A stretch of DNA of 38,033 bases from a virus. Below the pieces are notes generated by a model. It saw nothing but the letters and a program-made list of their open reading frames with translations, had not been told where the DNA came from and made no database searches. Of the stretch, positions 17,559 to 26,095 are shown piece after piece. The translations under genes and the position numbers were made by a program. The stretch's first letter is position 1. The number at the start of each line of letters is the position of its first letter. The stretch covers positions 1 to 38,033 of IMG/VR virus record IMGVR_UViG_3300048930_000277. One strand, 5' to 3'.

Positions 17559-17810
17559 ATGGCAGCAGGAGGTAAAAGAAAAGGCGCAGGACGTAAACCA
17601 AAGGCAGAGGAACAACAATTAATAGAGAAGCTTAGTCCACTAGCGCCCAAAGCTTTTAAGGCATTAGAACAAGGCTTAGACGATAATCAAAATTGGGCGG
17701 TCAAATTGTTTATGGAATACTCTTATGGCAAGCCAAAGGAAAGTATAAATATAAACCCTGACAATGATTTTGAAATTCCATTAACAAAATTCTTCGGTGT
17801 TAGAGATTAA
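17559..17810 (+). CDS. Small terminase subunit-like protein, 83 aa
   Basis: The N-terminus GGKRKGAGRKPKAEEQQ is the basic Gly/Arg/Lys motif found at the start of many phage small terminase proteins. A helical part follows (PKAFKALEQGLDDNQNWAVKLFMEYSYGKPKES). It overlaps the large terminase by 14 bases. It would recognise pac sites on phage DNA and load the large subunit. At 83 aa it is short for a TerS, but context and motif agree. Confidence 0.75.
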   Translation: MAAGGKRKGAGRKPKAEEQQLIEKLSPLAPKAFKALEQGLDDNQNWAVKLFMEYSYGKPKESININPDNDFEIPLTKFFGVRD

Positions 17811-18999
17811 TGAGAAATTCCTACCGTTAATAACAAATACCGATTGCCGTTACTTTATACTAACAGGTGGTAGGGGTTCTGCAAAGTCATTTTCTACAAC
17901 CGCGATAACTACAGGATTAACTTTTGAAAGAGGGCATAGAATATTGTTTACTCGATACACTATGTCCTCTGCACATTTATCTATTATACCAGAGTTTATA
18001 GAAAAGACTTCAATAATGAATGTGGAGGATTCTTTCACAATAAACAAAACAGATATTACAAATACACGCACAGGTAGCGACATACTATTTAGGGGAATAA
18101 AAACATCTTCCGGAAACCAAACTGCTAATCTAAAATCATTGCAGGGAGTAACCACTTGGATATTGGATGAAGCCGAAGAACTTGTTGATGAAAATATATT
18201 TGATACTATTGATTTATCTGTTAGGCAGGTAGGGAAACAAAACAGGATAATACTTATACTTAATCCAGCAACCAAAGAACATTGGATTTATAAAAGGTTT
18301 TTTGAGGGCAAAGGAGTTGAAGGTGGTTTTAACGGAGTAAAGGACAATGTATGTTATATCCACACTACTTATAAGGATAATATAAAGCACCTTAGCCAAT
18401 CATATTTAGACCAACTTGAAGCCATAAGAATAAACAACCCTAAAAAATACCAACACAAAATATTAGGCGGTTGGTTAGAAAAAGCAGAAGGGGTAGTGTT
18501 TGAGAACTGGAAGTTCGGCGCGTTCAATCCCGATAACCTGCAAACATCCTGCGGGATGGACTTTGGATATTCCATTGACCCCGACACCCTGACCGAGGTA
18601 GCAATAGATAAAAAGAAAAAGATTATCTACGTCAAGGAGCATATCTATTCCAAAGGGAACAAGAGTTCAGACCTTGCAAAGATGATATTGGCAAGGGTAG
18701 GCAATAAACTTATAATTGCCGATAGCGCAGAGCCACGTTTGATTGATGATTTAAAGGATGCGGGGGTTAATATCCAAGCCGTCAAAAAAGGAACGATTGA
18801 GAGTGGCATAACACGAATGCAGGACTTCCAAATAATAGTAGAGGAAAACAGCCACAACATCGCAAAAGAATTTAACAACCACGTTTATTCAGACAAGACT
18901 TCAAAGTTATACGTTGACGATTGGAATCACGCAATTGATGGTATAAGATACAATGTAACCTATCATTTGGACGGTGCTTTCGGTATAGAGATTTGGTAA
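17797..18999 (+). CDS. terL: Large terminase subunit (PBSX-like)
   Basis: 400 aa from GTG at 17797. ATPase: Walker A GGRGSAKS (24-31), Walker B WILDEAEE (121-128), coupling motif region ILILNPATKEHWIY. RNase H-like nuclease: GMDFGYSIDPDT near 254, LIIADSAEPR near 305, and DDWNHAIDGIRY at the C-terminus supply the three acidic residues. The PBSX/Terminase_3 family includes headful packagers, which agrees with a circularly permuted genome. It cuts and translocates DNA into proheads. Confidence 0.93.
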   Translation: MLEINEKFLPLITNTDCRYFILTGGRGSAKSFSTTAITTGLTFERGHRILFTRYTMSSAHLSIIPEFIEKTSIMNVEDSFTINKTDITNTRTGSDILFRGIKTSSGNQTANLKSLQGVTTWILDEAEELVDENIFDTIDLSVRQVGKQNRIILILNPATKEHWIYKRFFEGKGVEGGFNGVKDNVCYIHTTYKDNIKHLSQSYLDQLEAIRINNPKKYQHKILGGWLEKAEGVVFENWKFGAFNPDNLQTSCGMDFGYSIDPDTLTEVAIDKKKKIIYVKEHIYSKGNKSSDLAKMILARVGNKLIIADSAEPRLIDDLKDAGVNIQAVKKGTIESGITRMQDFQIIVEENSHNIAKEFNNHVYSDKTSKLYVDDWNHAIDGIRYNVTYHLDGAFGIEIW

Positions 19000-19032
19000 A
19001 TAACAAAAAACCTTTTAATTTGTTTATACAGT

Positions 19033-19599
19033 ATGAAGATCACTTTGCCCGAACATATTGGCGACATTACGCTTGAACAATACCAAAAGTACCACAAACT
19101 TTGTTTAAGGGAGGACTTGAACCTATTTAATTTCAACACCCGAAAGATTGAGATATTCACAGGGCTATCACATAGGCAGGTCAAGGATATTTCACATAAG
19201 GACTATTCAGAAATCGTGGCGCAGATTGACAAGGCAATGAACGAGGACACGCCATTCAAGAACACTTTCAAAATGAATGGCATTGAGTATGGTTTCGTTC
19301 CCAACTTGGACAAGATTACCACAAGGGAGTTTGTGGACCTTTCAACCTTCGGCGTAGAAATAGAAGATTTGCACAAGACGATGGGCGTGTTATTTAGAAA
19401 GGTAACCAAAAAAGATGCTTTTAAGAATTATCAAATAGAATATTATTCAGGAACCGAGGAAAAGGCAGAAGCAATGAAACAAATGCCTATGAATATCGTA
19501 AACGGGGCATTGCTTTTTTTTTGCAATTTAGCGAGGGAATTAAGGGTAAGTATCCAGAGATATACGGAAGCGGAACAAGCGAAGGCGATGGCGCATTAA
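19033..19599 (+). CDS. Tail assembly chaperone, G-like (zero-frame product, 188 aa)
   Basis: ATG at 19033 (MKITLPEHIGDITLEQYQKY). A compact helical protein with GLSHRQVKDISHKDYSEIVAQI and KMNGIEYGFVPNLDKITTREFVDL, like chaperones that precede the tape measure in siphoviruses. The zero frame passes a run of nine T (19514-19522) and ends 26 codons later at 19599. In the -1 frame a second domain continues. As in lambda G/GT, the short product would be abundant and the frameshifted one rare; together they would coat the tape measure during tail assembly. Confidence 0.72.
   Translation: MKITLPEHIGDITLEQYQKYHKLCLREDLNLFNFNTRKIEIFTGLSHRQVKDISHKDYSEIVAQIDKAMNEDTPFKNTFKMNGIEYGFVPNLDKITTREFVDLSTFGVEIEDLHKTMGVLFRKVTKKDAFKNYQIEYYSGTEEKAEAMKQMPMNIVNGALLFFCNLARELRVSIQRYTEAEQAKAMAH
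19515..19521 (+). other. Probable -1 ribosomal frameshift site (T TTT TTT)
   Basis: The zero-frame codons TTT (19516-19518) and TTT (19519-19521) can both re-pair after slipping back one base. Reading then continues TTG-CAA-TTT-AGC in the frame open to 19790. The fused protein would be about 252 aa. A homopolymer sequencing error would also produce two frames here, but both frames remain open and protein-like past the run. Confidence 0.65.
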
Positions 19600-19790
19600 G
19601 CTATTTTGAAAAATGGGGATGGTATGCAACGATTGAAAGTTTGGCTAAAGGGAACATTCTTAAAATGGACAAGATATTGGATAAGCCACACGGGGAAACA
19701 TTGGTATTTTTGGCGCATAGGATTGATAAACAGAAACTGGAAGCACAATTGAGGAAAACAAAAACCGGAACGACAACAACGCAGTTATGA
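19521..19790 (+). CDS. GT-like extension of the tail chaperone (-1 frame)
   Basis: This frame has no convincing start of its own (TTG at 19521 is within the T run) and is best read as the C-terminal part of the frameshifted product. Residues: a Gly/Ser linker (PEIYGSGTSEGDGALS), then YFEKWGWYATIESLAKGNILKMDKILDKPHGETLVFLAHRIDKQKLEA. The W-G-W-Y...L-x-x-x-D-I-L-K-x-D pattern and a following L-x-F-L-A helix resemble the T domain of GT proteins. Its TGA overlaps the next ATG (ATGA). Confidence 0.68.
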   Translation: MQFSEGIKGKYPEIYGSGTSEGDGALSYFEKWGWYATIESLAKGNILKMDKILDKPHGETLVFLAHRIDKQKLEAQLRKTKTGTTTTQL

Positions 19791-19984
19791 GAATAGATAC
19801 AAAATACGATATTGGGGAATATGTTTATTTAAAAACAGATCCAGACCAAAAGCAAAGAATGATTAGGGGTATTTTTCTTAGGCGTAACCAAATATCTTAT
19901 GAGTTGATTTGTGGAATTGAAGAAAGTTACCACGAGGACTTTGAATTTACAAAAGAAAAAGACGTTTTAAAAACATTGGACTAA
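19787..19984 (+). CDS. Hypothetical protein, 65 aa
   Basis: ATG overlaps the preceding stop. Beta-rich sequence: YDIGEYVYLKTDPDQKQRMIRGIFLRRNQISYELICGIEESYHEDFEF. The pattern G-x-x-V-Y-L-K-T-D-x-x-Q...R-x-V/I-x-G-I/Y is an SH3-like small protein common in Bacteroidetes phages, of unknown function. TAA and the next ATG share one base. Confidence 0.65.
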   Translation: MRIDTKYDIGEYVYLKTDPDQKQRMIRGIFLRRNQISYELICGIEESYHEDFEFTKEKDVLKTLD

Positions 19985-20451
19985 TGAGTTTAAACCAATA
20001 TACCCAGCTACTATACTACATTAAGCAACTAGCCGAACAGGATAGTTATATAAAGACCGTAACAAAAGATGCGGATGATTCTATTGATTTGGACAAGGGA
20101 AATATATTCCCGATGCTTAACATCGATATTGTAAGTGGTAGCTTTACAAATGGGCAAACGGTCAAGTTTAACGTTACTTTAGCCTGTTTGGATATTCGGG
20201 ATATTAATAAGGAAATCAATACAGATAAGTTTTGGAAGCAGGACAATGAAGTGGACAACCATAACGAAACACTTGGCGCACTTAATAGGATATGGACTTC
20301 AATGTATAGGGATTTTGAAAGCAATGACATAACGGCAAGCGAAAACCCGCCGCTCCAAAAGATAACCTATTCAGGGGTTAATTTATTGGACGGGTGGGAA
20401 CTTACATTTGATGTGGAAATGCCTAACACAACTTTAAACTTATGCGAGTAA
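19984..20451 (+). CDS. Putative tail completion/terminator protein, 155 aa
   Basis: ATG at 19984. Residues 40-100 (GNIFPMLNIDIVSGSFTNGQTVKFNVTLACLDIRDINKE) form strands around a polar loop as in tail terminator proteins that cap the tail tube. The position before a gp10-like gene and the length support this, but the match is structural guesswork. It overlaps the next gene by 10 bases. Confidence 0.5.
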   Translation: MSLNQYTQLLYYIKQLAEQDSYIKTVTKDADDSIDLDKGNIFPMLNIDIVSGSFTNGQTVKFNVTLACLDIRDINKEINTDKFWKQDNEVDNHNETLGALNRIWTSMYRDFESNDITASENPPLQKITYSGVNLLDGWELTFDVEMPNTTLNLCE

Positions 20452-20969
20452 AATCAGAAATAGATACCTTTTGGCTAAATGTTATTTCAGCAGCTCGCAA
20501 CAATCTAAGTAAAAAGAATGCAAGTGGGGCGTTGAGCAAGTCATTAAAAGCTGAAACAATACAGTACAAAAACAGTTTCACTACTTCCCTTTTAATGGAA
20601 GACTATGGAATCTATATCGATCAAGGGGTTAAAGGTGTAGGCGGTACAAAAGCCGACGGCACGAAATGGAAAAGAAAAAGTGTTTTTGGAAGCCGTGAAA
20701 ACTTTAGATATAAAAACAAAAGACCACCCTATATGGCCTTTAACGGATGGAGTATAAGAAGGGGAATCGCGCCTAGAACAAAGAGCGGAAAGTTTCAAAA
20801 AAGGAAAGGACTTTTGTTTGCGTTGGCTAATTCAGTATATCACACGGGAATTGAAACAACGCATTTTTTAACAACGCCTTTTGAATATTACTTTAAGCAA
20901 TTGCCAGATGACATTGTGGAAGCATACGCATTGGATGTAGAGAATTTATTAAAACTAAGTCTGAAATGA
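20442..20969 (+). CDS. HK97 gp10-like head-tail/tail completion protein, 175 aa
   Basis: ATG at 20442 (MRVKSEIDTFWLNVISAARN). The central YGIYIDQGVKGVGGTKADGTKWKRKSVFGSRENFRYKNKRPPYMAF is basic and Gly-rich, and the C-terminus HFLTTPFEYYFKQLPDDIVEAYALDVENLL is helical. The Y-G-x-Y-x-D-x-G-V-K-G motif is often seen in gp10-family neck proteins. It probably joins head and tail or completes the tail. Overlaps the following gene by ATGA. Confidence 0.5.
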   Translation: MRVKSEIDTFWLNVISAARNNLSKKNASGALSKSLKAETIQYKNSFTTSLLMEDYGIYIDQGVKGVGGTKADGTKWKRKSVFGSRENFRYKNKRPPYMAFNGWSIRRGIAPRTKSGKFQKRKGLLFALANSVYHTGIETTHFLTTPFEYYFKQLPDDIVEAYALDVENLLKLSLK

Positions 20970-22039
20970 TACGTTCACTTTCGCCCCACTACATAGAAAC
21001 CCCATTTGTAAGCCCCAATAGCGGGCTTGTCTGCGATTCCTACATATTAGAGGTGTTTGTTTGGAAAGGGGCAAAGTTATCGCCCCCATCAACACCGACA
21101 TATTCTTGGACAATTCCAAACCCAACGGCCAGCACAGGAACGAGCAAGGTCAATATTTCGAGGGTTGTGAGTGATTTTGTAGAGTTCGAGCCGCAGACCG
21201 CAACCGATACGAGCGTAGTGGATAATATAAATTCAGCGTGGGTCAAGACACAAGTAAAATACAACAGGGGAGCAGGTACTGAATTTGCACAGCTTCAACA
21301 TACGGAACTGATGTCGAGGGGCTATTATTACGCAATGGACAACCAGTCTTTGAACGAAACAGGAATGCTGGTCTCGGGAACTGATTTTAAAGTGGAAAGG
21401 GGCGGTTTGTTCTGCGTTCCAATATTGGTAAGTGAAACGGAAGATTCGCAGATAACCGTTACATCGCATCCGGGGAGCGATATTAATTTTACGTTTAACG
21501 TGTCCGCTACCACAAACTCAAACGAACTTGTAAAAAATCTTTGGGTCAAGATTTCAGACCTTGCTTCAAATTCATATATTGAAATAACCCATAAATTTGA
21601 TACGCAGGATATTACAGGCATCACCCTATTGGTTACGGATGAATGGAAATACAATCCCGTTCAAGTTATGTTTCAGAATAAATATGGTTATGAACAGGTG
21701 CTTACATTTTTCAAGGAACGTTCGTCAAACCTAACAACGACTTCCGAAAGTTTTGAAAGCGATAGGGGTCAGCCTATTGATGGAAATCACCAATTCGTGA
21801 CCTACAACGTACAGGGGCGCGAGGGGTTCAAAATAAATAGCGGATTTGTTTCCGAAAGCAGAAACGAAACTTTCAAACAATTATTCCTAAGCGAAAGACA
21901 ATGGATAATAGAGGGCGCTTTAATTACGCCCATCAATATAAAATCCAAAGACCTTACCTATAAAACACAATTGAAGGAAAAGCTGATTAATTACGAAGTT
22001 GATTTTGAATATTCTTTTAACGAAATAAACAATATTTGA
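20966..22039 (+). CDS. Minor tail protein, 357 aa
   Basis: ATG at 20966. Beta-rich with Ser/Thr (IETPFVSPNSGLVCDSYILEVFVWKG, TSKVNISRVVSDFVEF) and a C-terminal FKQLFLSERQWIIEGALITPINIKSKDLTYKT. The position between tail completion genes and the 762-aa tip protein suggests a distal tail or baseplate hub component. No family named with confidence. Translation couples to the next gene through TTGA. Confidence 0.6.
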   Translation: MIRSLSPHYIETPFVSPNSGLVCDSYILEVFVWKGAKLSPPSTPTYSWTIPNPTASTGTSKVNISRVVSDFVEFEPQTATDTSVVDNINSAWVKTQVKYNRGAGTEFAQLQHTELMSRGYYYAMDNQSLNETGMLVSGTDFKVERGGLFCVPILVSETEDSQITVTSHPGSDINFTFNVSATTNSNELVKNLWVKISDLASNSYIEITHKFDTQDITGITLLVTDEWKYNPVQVMFQNKYGYEQVLTFFKERSSNLTTTSESFESDRGQPIDGNHQFVTYNVQGREGFKINSGFVSESRNETFKQLFLSERQWIIEGALITPINIKSKDLTYKTQLKEKLINYEVDFEYSFNEINNI

Positions 22040-24324
22040 TAACAACCCTATACATAGCAAACCAAAGATTGGACCAGTTCAAAGATGAAAACGTGGAGGT
22101 GGTTTCGTCTGTTGTGGACATTAAGGACATCACAAAGAATACCACTTCCTTTACGCGAACTTTCACAGTTCCGGCATCCCGAAGGAACAATATTATATTC
22201 AGGCACTATTATGATGCTAATATTGACAATTCTTTTGATGCGCGCACAAAGATTGATGGGCGAATAGATTTGGACGGAATCCCTTTTAAGTACGGTAAAT
22301 TCAGGTTGTCAAAAGTAAGCGTTAAAAAAAACAAACCGAGTGCATACACGATTAACTTCTTCGGAAACTTAGTCGATTTAAAGGACAAGTTAAAGAACGA
22401 TGAGTTGAGCAGTCTTGACCTTTCCGCTTACGATCACGACTACGATTCAGACACGGTTAGAACGGGGTTGGAAGGGTCTTTGTTTTCGGGGGATTTAATT
22501 TACAATCTCTTTGTAAAGAAACAGTACTACATCAATTCGATTAATACAGACAACACTCAAACGGAAAAACTTGCCAATATATCCTATTTGGGCGGCAACG
22601 ATGCTGGTGTTATTTGGAACGATTTGAGACCAAGCCTAAAGCTGATACGAATTATTGAAGCGATTGAAACAAAGTACGATATTGTTTTCAGTAGGGATTT
22701 TTTCGGGACTTCGGAATTTACCAAGCTCTACATGTGGCTCAACCCCCACAAAGAAAAGCAAACAGGTGGCGATACACAAATAGTAGATTTTGATTCAGGA
22801 GATAGTACCTATATGAACCTTTCAACTAATGTAGGGTCATATACAGTTCAGAACACAAGTGCCTCAGACGATAGGGTCAGATTTTTTATGGCTTTAGAGA
22901 TAACCCCCTCGGCAGGCTATGAAAATGTTGAGTACACGATTAAAATGTACAGGGATGGAGAGGTGTTTAAAGAAACGACCCATACGGGAACTGCAACACA
23001 ACGATCACGATTGGACTATGATGGTGGCGAGATAACATATTCCGTTTATTACGAGGTGGTATGTACGCAAAAGTTTGTTTATTCTGCTGAATTGGAACAA
23101 AGACGAAACAGTTCTGTACCCGGAGACCCACCTAATCAATACTTTTTTACATTTGCTTCTGAGAACACAATAGAAAGTGTCTTTGTTGTTTCGGAAGAAG
23201 TCCCAAAAATGAAGATTATAGACTTTTTAAAGGGGCTGTTCAATATGTATAAGTTGGTGGTTATCCCAGAGGATGATGGAACGCTTTATATCAACGGTTT
23301 GAATGAATATTATGCTGAGGGCAATGTTTATGAAGTAACAAGATACATTGACTTTGAGAGTTTTGACGTGTCAAGGGGCGAAATACTTAACGAAATATCG
23401 TTTAAATTTTCCGAACCCACGACAATATTGAACCTTCAATTTAAAGAAAACACACTTATTGCCTATGGTGATGAGGAGTTGAGATTGAATGATGACAATG
23501 GAAACCCTTTGGACGGGGATTCGTTGGCTTTTGAACTGCCTTTTGAGCAATTTGTTTACGAAAGACTGCCCGATTTGCAGGACAATGTACTTTCACAGGT
23601 GCAATATGCGGCTATAATCGGGGAGGATTTAAGCCCCGCTAACCCAAAAGCCCATATATTCTACAATCAAAACATAAGTACTATAACAAAACCGATAGGT
23701 TTTATTGATGACGATGGCAATAAACAGGACCTTGACGGTTTCAATATACCTATGCACGTTGATTTTGTGAACTATCCGCAATACTCTACCACCTTTGGAA
23801 AGGAAATTAACGAATGGGATGGGTCGGTTATTCAAAACACGCTTTACTCGAACCATTATCAGAAATATATCGAGGCGATATTCAACATAAAAAAAAGGAG
23901 CTTTAATTTTAGTGCGGTGCTTCCTTTATGGTTAACACTAAAGCTACAGCTAAACGATGTATTGAAAATAAAGGAAAGCTATTATCGGATAGACAAATAC
24001 AGTTTTAACCTGTTGAATGGAAAGACCAATTTCGACCTTGTTAATTCTTTTGATGAAAGTATTGGGGGCGTAGTTGCTCCACGTTCTTACTATACAGATT
24101 ACACGGCAAAGACCGATACAATCTATGTAAGCAACTTAGAAGGAGCAACCATCCAAAAAGTAAGTCAAGGCGCAACGATTGACTTTCTAACTGTAACACA
24201 ATCTGGAAATCATTTAACATTGACTTTTATTGAGAATACTGATCCGGATGATAGGGGTGTTTATTTAATCATAACCAACGCAAATAACAAACAAACCATT
24301 TACATAAACCAGTCAGGACAATGA
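22036..24324 (+). CDS. Tail-tip/baseplate protein with C-terminal BACON-like domain, 762 aa
   Basis: Starts at TTG 22036, overlapping the previous stop. The N-terminal third (TLYIANQRLDQFKDENVEVV, then FTRTFTVPASRRNNIIFRHY) resembles distal-tail proteins of Bacteroidetes siphoviruses. The middle has LKLIRIIEAIETKYDI and FLKGLFNMYKLVVIPEDDG. The last 60 residues (GATIDFLTVTQSGNHLTLTF, then NTDPDDRGVYLIIT and a final QTIYINQSGQ) follow the BACON domain pattern, including the terminal I-x-Q-x-G. BACON domains bind mucin or carbohydrate, so this may contact the host surface. Confidence 0.7.
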   Translation: MITTLYIANQRLDQFKDENVEVVSSVVDIKDITKNTTSFTRTFTVPASRRNNIIFRHYYDANIDNSFDARTKIDGRIDLDGIPFKYGKFRLSKVSVKKNKPSAYTINFFGNLVDLKDKLKNDELSSLDLSAYDHDYDSDTVRTGLEGSLFSGDLIYNLFVKKQYYINSINTDNTQTEKLANISYLGGNDAGVIWNDLRPSLKLIRIIEAIETKYDIVFSRDFFGTSEFTKLYMWLNPHKEKQTGGDTQIVDFDSGDSTYMNLSTNVGSYTVQNTSASDDRVRFFMALEITPSAGYENVEYTIKMYRDGEVFKETTHTGTATQRSRLDYDGGEITYSVYYEVVCTQKFVYSAELEQRRNSSVPGDPPNQYFFTFASENTIESVFVVSEEVPKMKIIDFLKGLFNMYKLVVIPEDDGTLYINGLNEYYAEGNVYEVTRYIDFESFDVSRGEILNEISFKFSEPTTILNLQFKENTLIAYGDEELRLNDDNGNPLDGDSLAFELPFEQFVYERLPDLQDNVLSQVQYAAIIGEDLSPANPKAHIFYNQNISTITKPIGFIDDDGNKQDLDGFNIPMHVDFVNYPQYSTTFGKEINEWDGSVIQNTLYSNHYQKYIEAIFNIKKRSFNFSAVLPLWLTLKLQLNDVLKIKESYYRIDKYSFNLLNGKTNFDLVNSFDESIGGVVAPRSYYTDYTAKTDTIYVSNLEGATIQKVSQGATIDFLTVTQSGNHLTLTFIENTDPDDRGVYLIITNANNKQTIYINQSGQ

Positions 24325-24476
24325 TAGCGGATATTTTAGAGATATTGAAGAAAGGGGATTTTTACGGAGGTGGCAGGAATATAGAAATTGCCAAGGGAAA
24401 GCACGAACTTGTTACGGATTGGAAAAGCGTAAGATATAAAATAAAAAGGCAATGGCGATCACGAGGGAAATCATAA
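24321..24476 (+). CDS. Small basic protein before tape measure, 51 aa
   Basis: ATG overlaps the previous stop (ATGA), and its 3' end overlaps the tape-measure start by 25 bases. The product begins MIADILEILKKGDFYGGGRN and ends RQWRSRGKS, with DWKSVRYKIKRQW in between. Tight overlaps on both sides support it. Function unknown. Confidence 0.55.
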   Translation: MIADILEILKKGDFYGGGRNIEIAKGKHELVTDWKSVRYKIKRQWRSRGKS

Positions 24477-26032
24477 TTACGTCCAATATGGACGAAACCG
24501 CAAAAGACGCGGAAAGACTTGCTGGGAGTTTAGACAAGGTAGACAAGGAGGGAAAGAAAGCCGCAAAGTCTGTTGATGACGTTGCTGGCAATGGCGGGGC
24601 TATTGCAATACTCGACAGTTTGACGGGAGGACTTGCCACAAGGTTAAAGGATGCCTTTGAAGCATCCAAACTTTTCAACGGTTCTTTAAAGGCAACACGT
24701 GGCGCACTATTGGCAACGGGTATAGGCGCTTTTGTTGTTTCGCTTGGATTGGTAGTTACATATTGGGATGACATTGTAGAATTTACCACAAGAGCAAACG
24801 AAAGGCTCGAAGAACAATTGCAACTTAACCGTTCAAATGCTGACGTATTGTCTTCCGAAATAGGATTGCTCGATAAAAAAATAAGCCTATTAACAAAAGA
24901 GGGCAAGGCAACCGAAGCGTTGCAGGAACAAAAGAAGGCACTTGTAAAACAGGCACAGGAGTTTAACAAAGAACAGATAAAGATACTTGAGGTTCAACTT
25001 GAAAGATTAAAGGCAACAAGTGAGGAGCTATCTTTGTGGGAAAAAATAAAAGGGGCTGCGGCATTTGCCTTTCTTGGAGCGGATGGTGCTGCTCAATATT
25101 CAACTGACACAGTAAGGGAAAGGGCGAAGGCAATCAATGAACTGGAACAGGCATTGCTGAAAGCCAAAGGCGAGGCTATTGATTTAGAAACGGTTCTTTT
25201 TGATATAGAGAACCCCGAACAATCAAAAACCAATACCAAAACAAAAGAAACCGACAACACAAAAATAACCTTTGACGATTCCGCGCAGAAAAGAATAGAC
25301 GAGGAAATAAGGGCTATTGAGGAAATAGCGAGAATACGCCAAGAGTTTGCCGACAAGAACAGGGAAGACGAACTCGTAAAATCGGAAGTTGAAAGGGAAA
25401 GAAGATTGCTTGAAATAGAAAACCTTGTTGCTGACGAAGTGTTTAAGCGTGAGGCCATTGCGGAAGTAAACAAATATTATGACGAACAGGCACTTGAAAT
25501 AGCGAAGCAAAGGGCAGAAGAAGAAGCTAAAATCGAAAAGGAAAAGAACGACAAGATTAAAGAGGATGAGGAAAGGTTGAGGGATGCCAAGTTTGCTATT
25601 GGCAATCAAACATTGAATATACTCGGTAGCCTTGCAAAAGAAGGTAGCGCATTGGCAAAGGGGATAGCAGCTTCACAAGCTACCATAAACACTTTTCAAG
25701 GTGTTACTTCTGCACTTAGCGCAACTTCGGTAATACCCGATCCGTTCGGAACTATATTAAAGTTTGCCAATGCTGCCGCTATTGGTATTGCTGGATTTAT
25801 AAACGTAAAAAAAATACTATCTACCAAACCTGTAACAACGAGCGCAAGTGGAGGTTCGGGAACGGGAGCGCCACCAGCCCCATCATTCAATTTAGTACAG
25901 GGTACTGGAAGCAATCAAATAGCCGATTCAATACAGGGAGGAAACCAACCCATAAAAGCCTATGTAGTTTCTTCTGACGTATCGAGCAGTCAAGAAATGG
26001 ATAGGAATATTGAAAGTAATGCTACTTTGTGA
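24452..26032 (+). CDS. Tape measure protein, 526 aa
   Basis: ATG at 24452 (MAITREIIITSNMDETAKDAERLAGSLDKV). Long charged helices (EEQLQLNRSNADVLSSEIGLLDKKISLL; RIDEEIRAIEEIARIRQEFADKNREDEL; EKEKNDKIKEDEERLRDAKFAI) with two hydrophobic stretches (ATGIGAFVVSLGLVVTYWDDIV near 90-110 and ANAAAIGIAGFINVKKIL near 450) and a low-complexity end are typical of TMPs. At roughly 1.5 angstrom per residue, a family rule of thumb, the tail would be about 80 nm. It sets tail length and may help DNA entry. Confidence 0.85.
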   Translation: MAITREIIITSNMDETAKDAERLAGSLDKVDKEGKKAAKSVDDVAGNGGAIAILDSLTGGLATRLKDAFEASKLFNGSLKATRGALLATGIGAFVVSLGLVVTYWDDIVEFTTRANERLEEQLQLNRSNADVLSSEIGLLDKKISLLTKEGKATEALQEQKKALVKQAQEFNKEQIKILEVQLERLKATSEELSLWEKIKGAAAFAFLGADGAAQYSTDTVRERAKAINELEQALLKAKGEAIDLETVLFDIENPEQSKTNTKTKETDNTKITFDDSAQKRIDEEIRAIEEIARIRQEFADKNREDELVKSEVERERRLLEIENLVADEVFKREAIAEVNKYYDEQALEIAKQRAEEEAKIEKEKNDKIKEDEERLRDAKFAIGNQTLNILGSLAKEGSALAKGIAASQATINTFQGVTSALSATSVIPDPFGTILKFANAAAIGIAGFINVKKILSTKPVTTSASGGSGTGAPPAPSFNLVQGTGSNQIADSIQGGNQPIKAYVVSSDVSSSQEMDRNIESNATL

Positions 26033-26095
26033 ACACAAAAATAAAAAAAGTCTTAAAAAAGTATAACAATACAACATTTATTTTGTTTGTATTGT

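Noticed and set aside
22085-22267. Alternative frame inside the tail-tip gene
   Set aside because: Fully contained within a longer, better supported gene with coherent sequence; Trp/Arg-rich composition is typical of a shadow frame.
26041-26095. Promoter before the protease gene
   Set aside because: TTATTTTG is close to the -7 consensus, but spacing and -33 sequence are poor and the predicted start would leave almost no leader; not listed as a feature.
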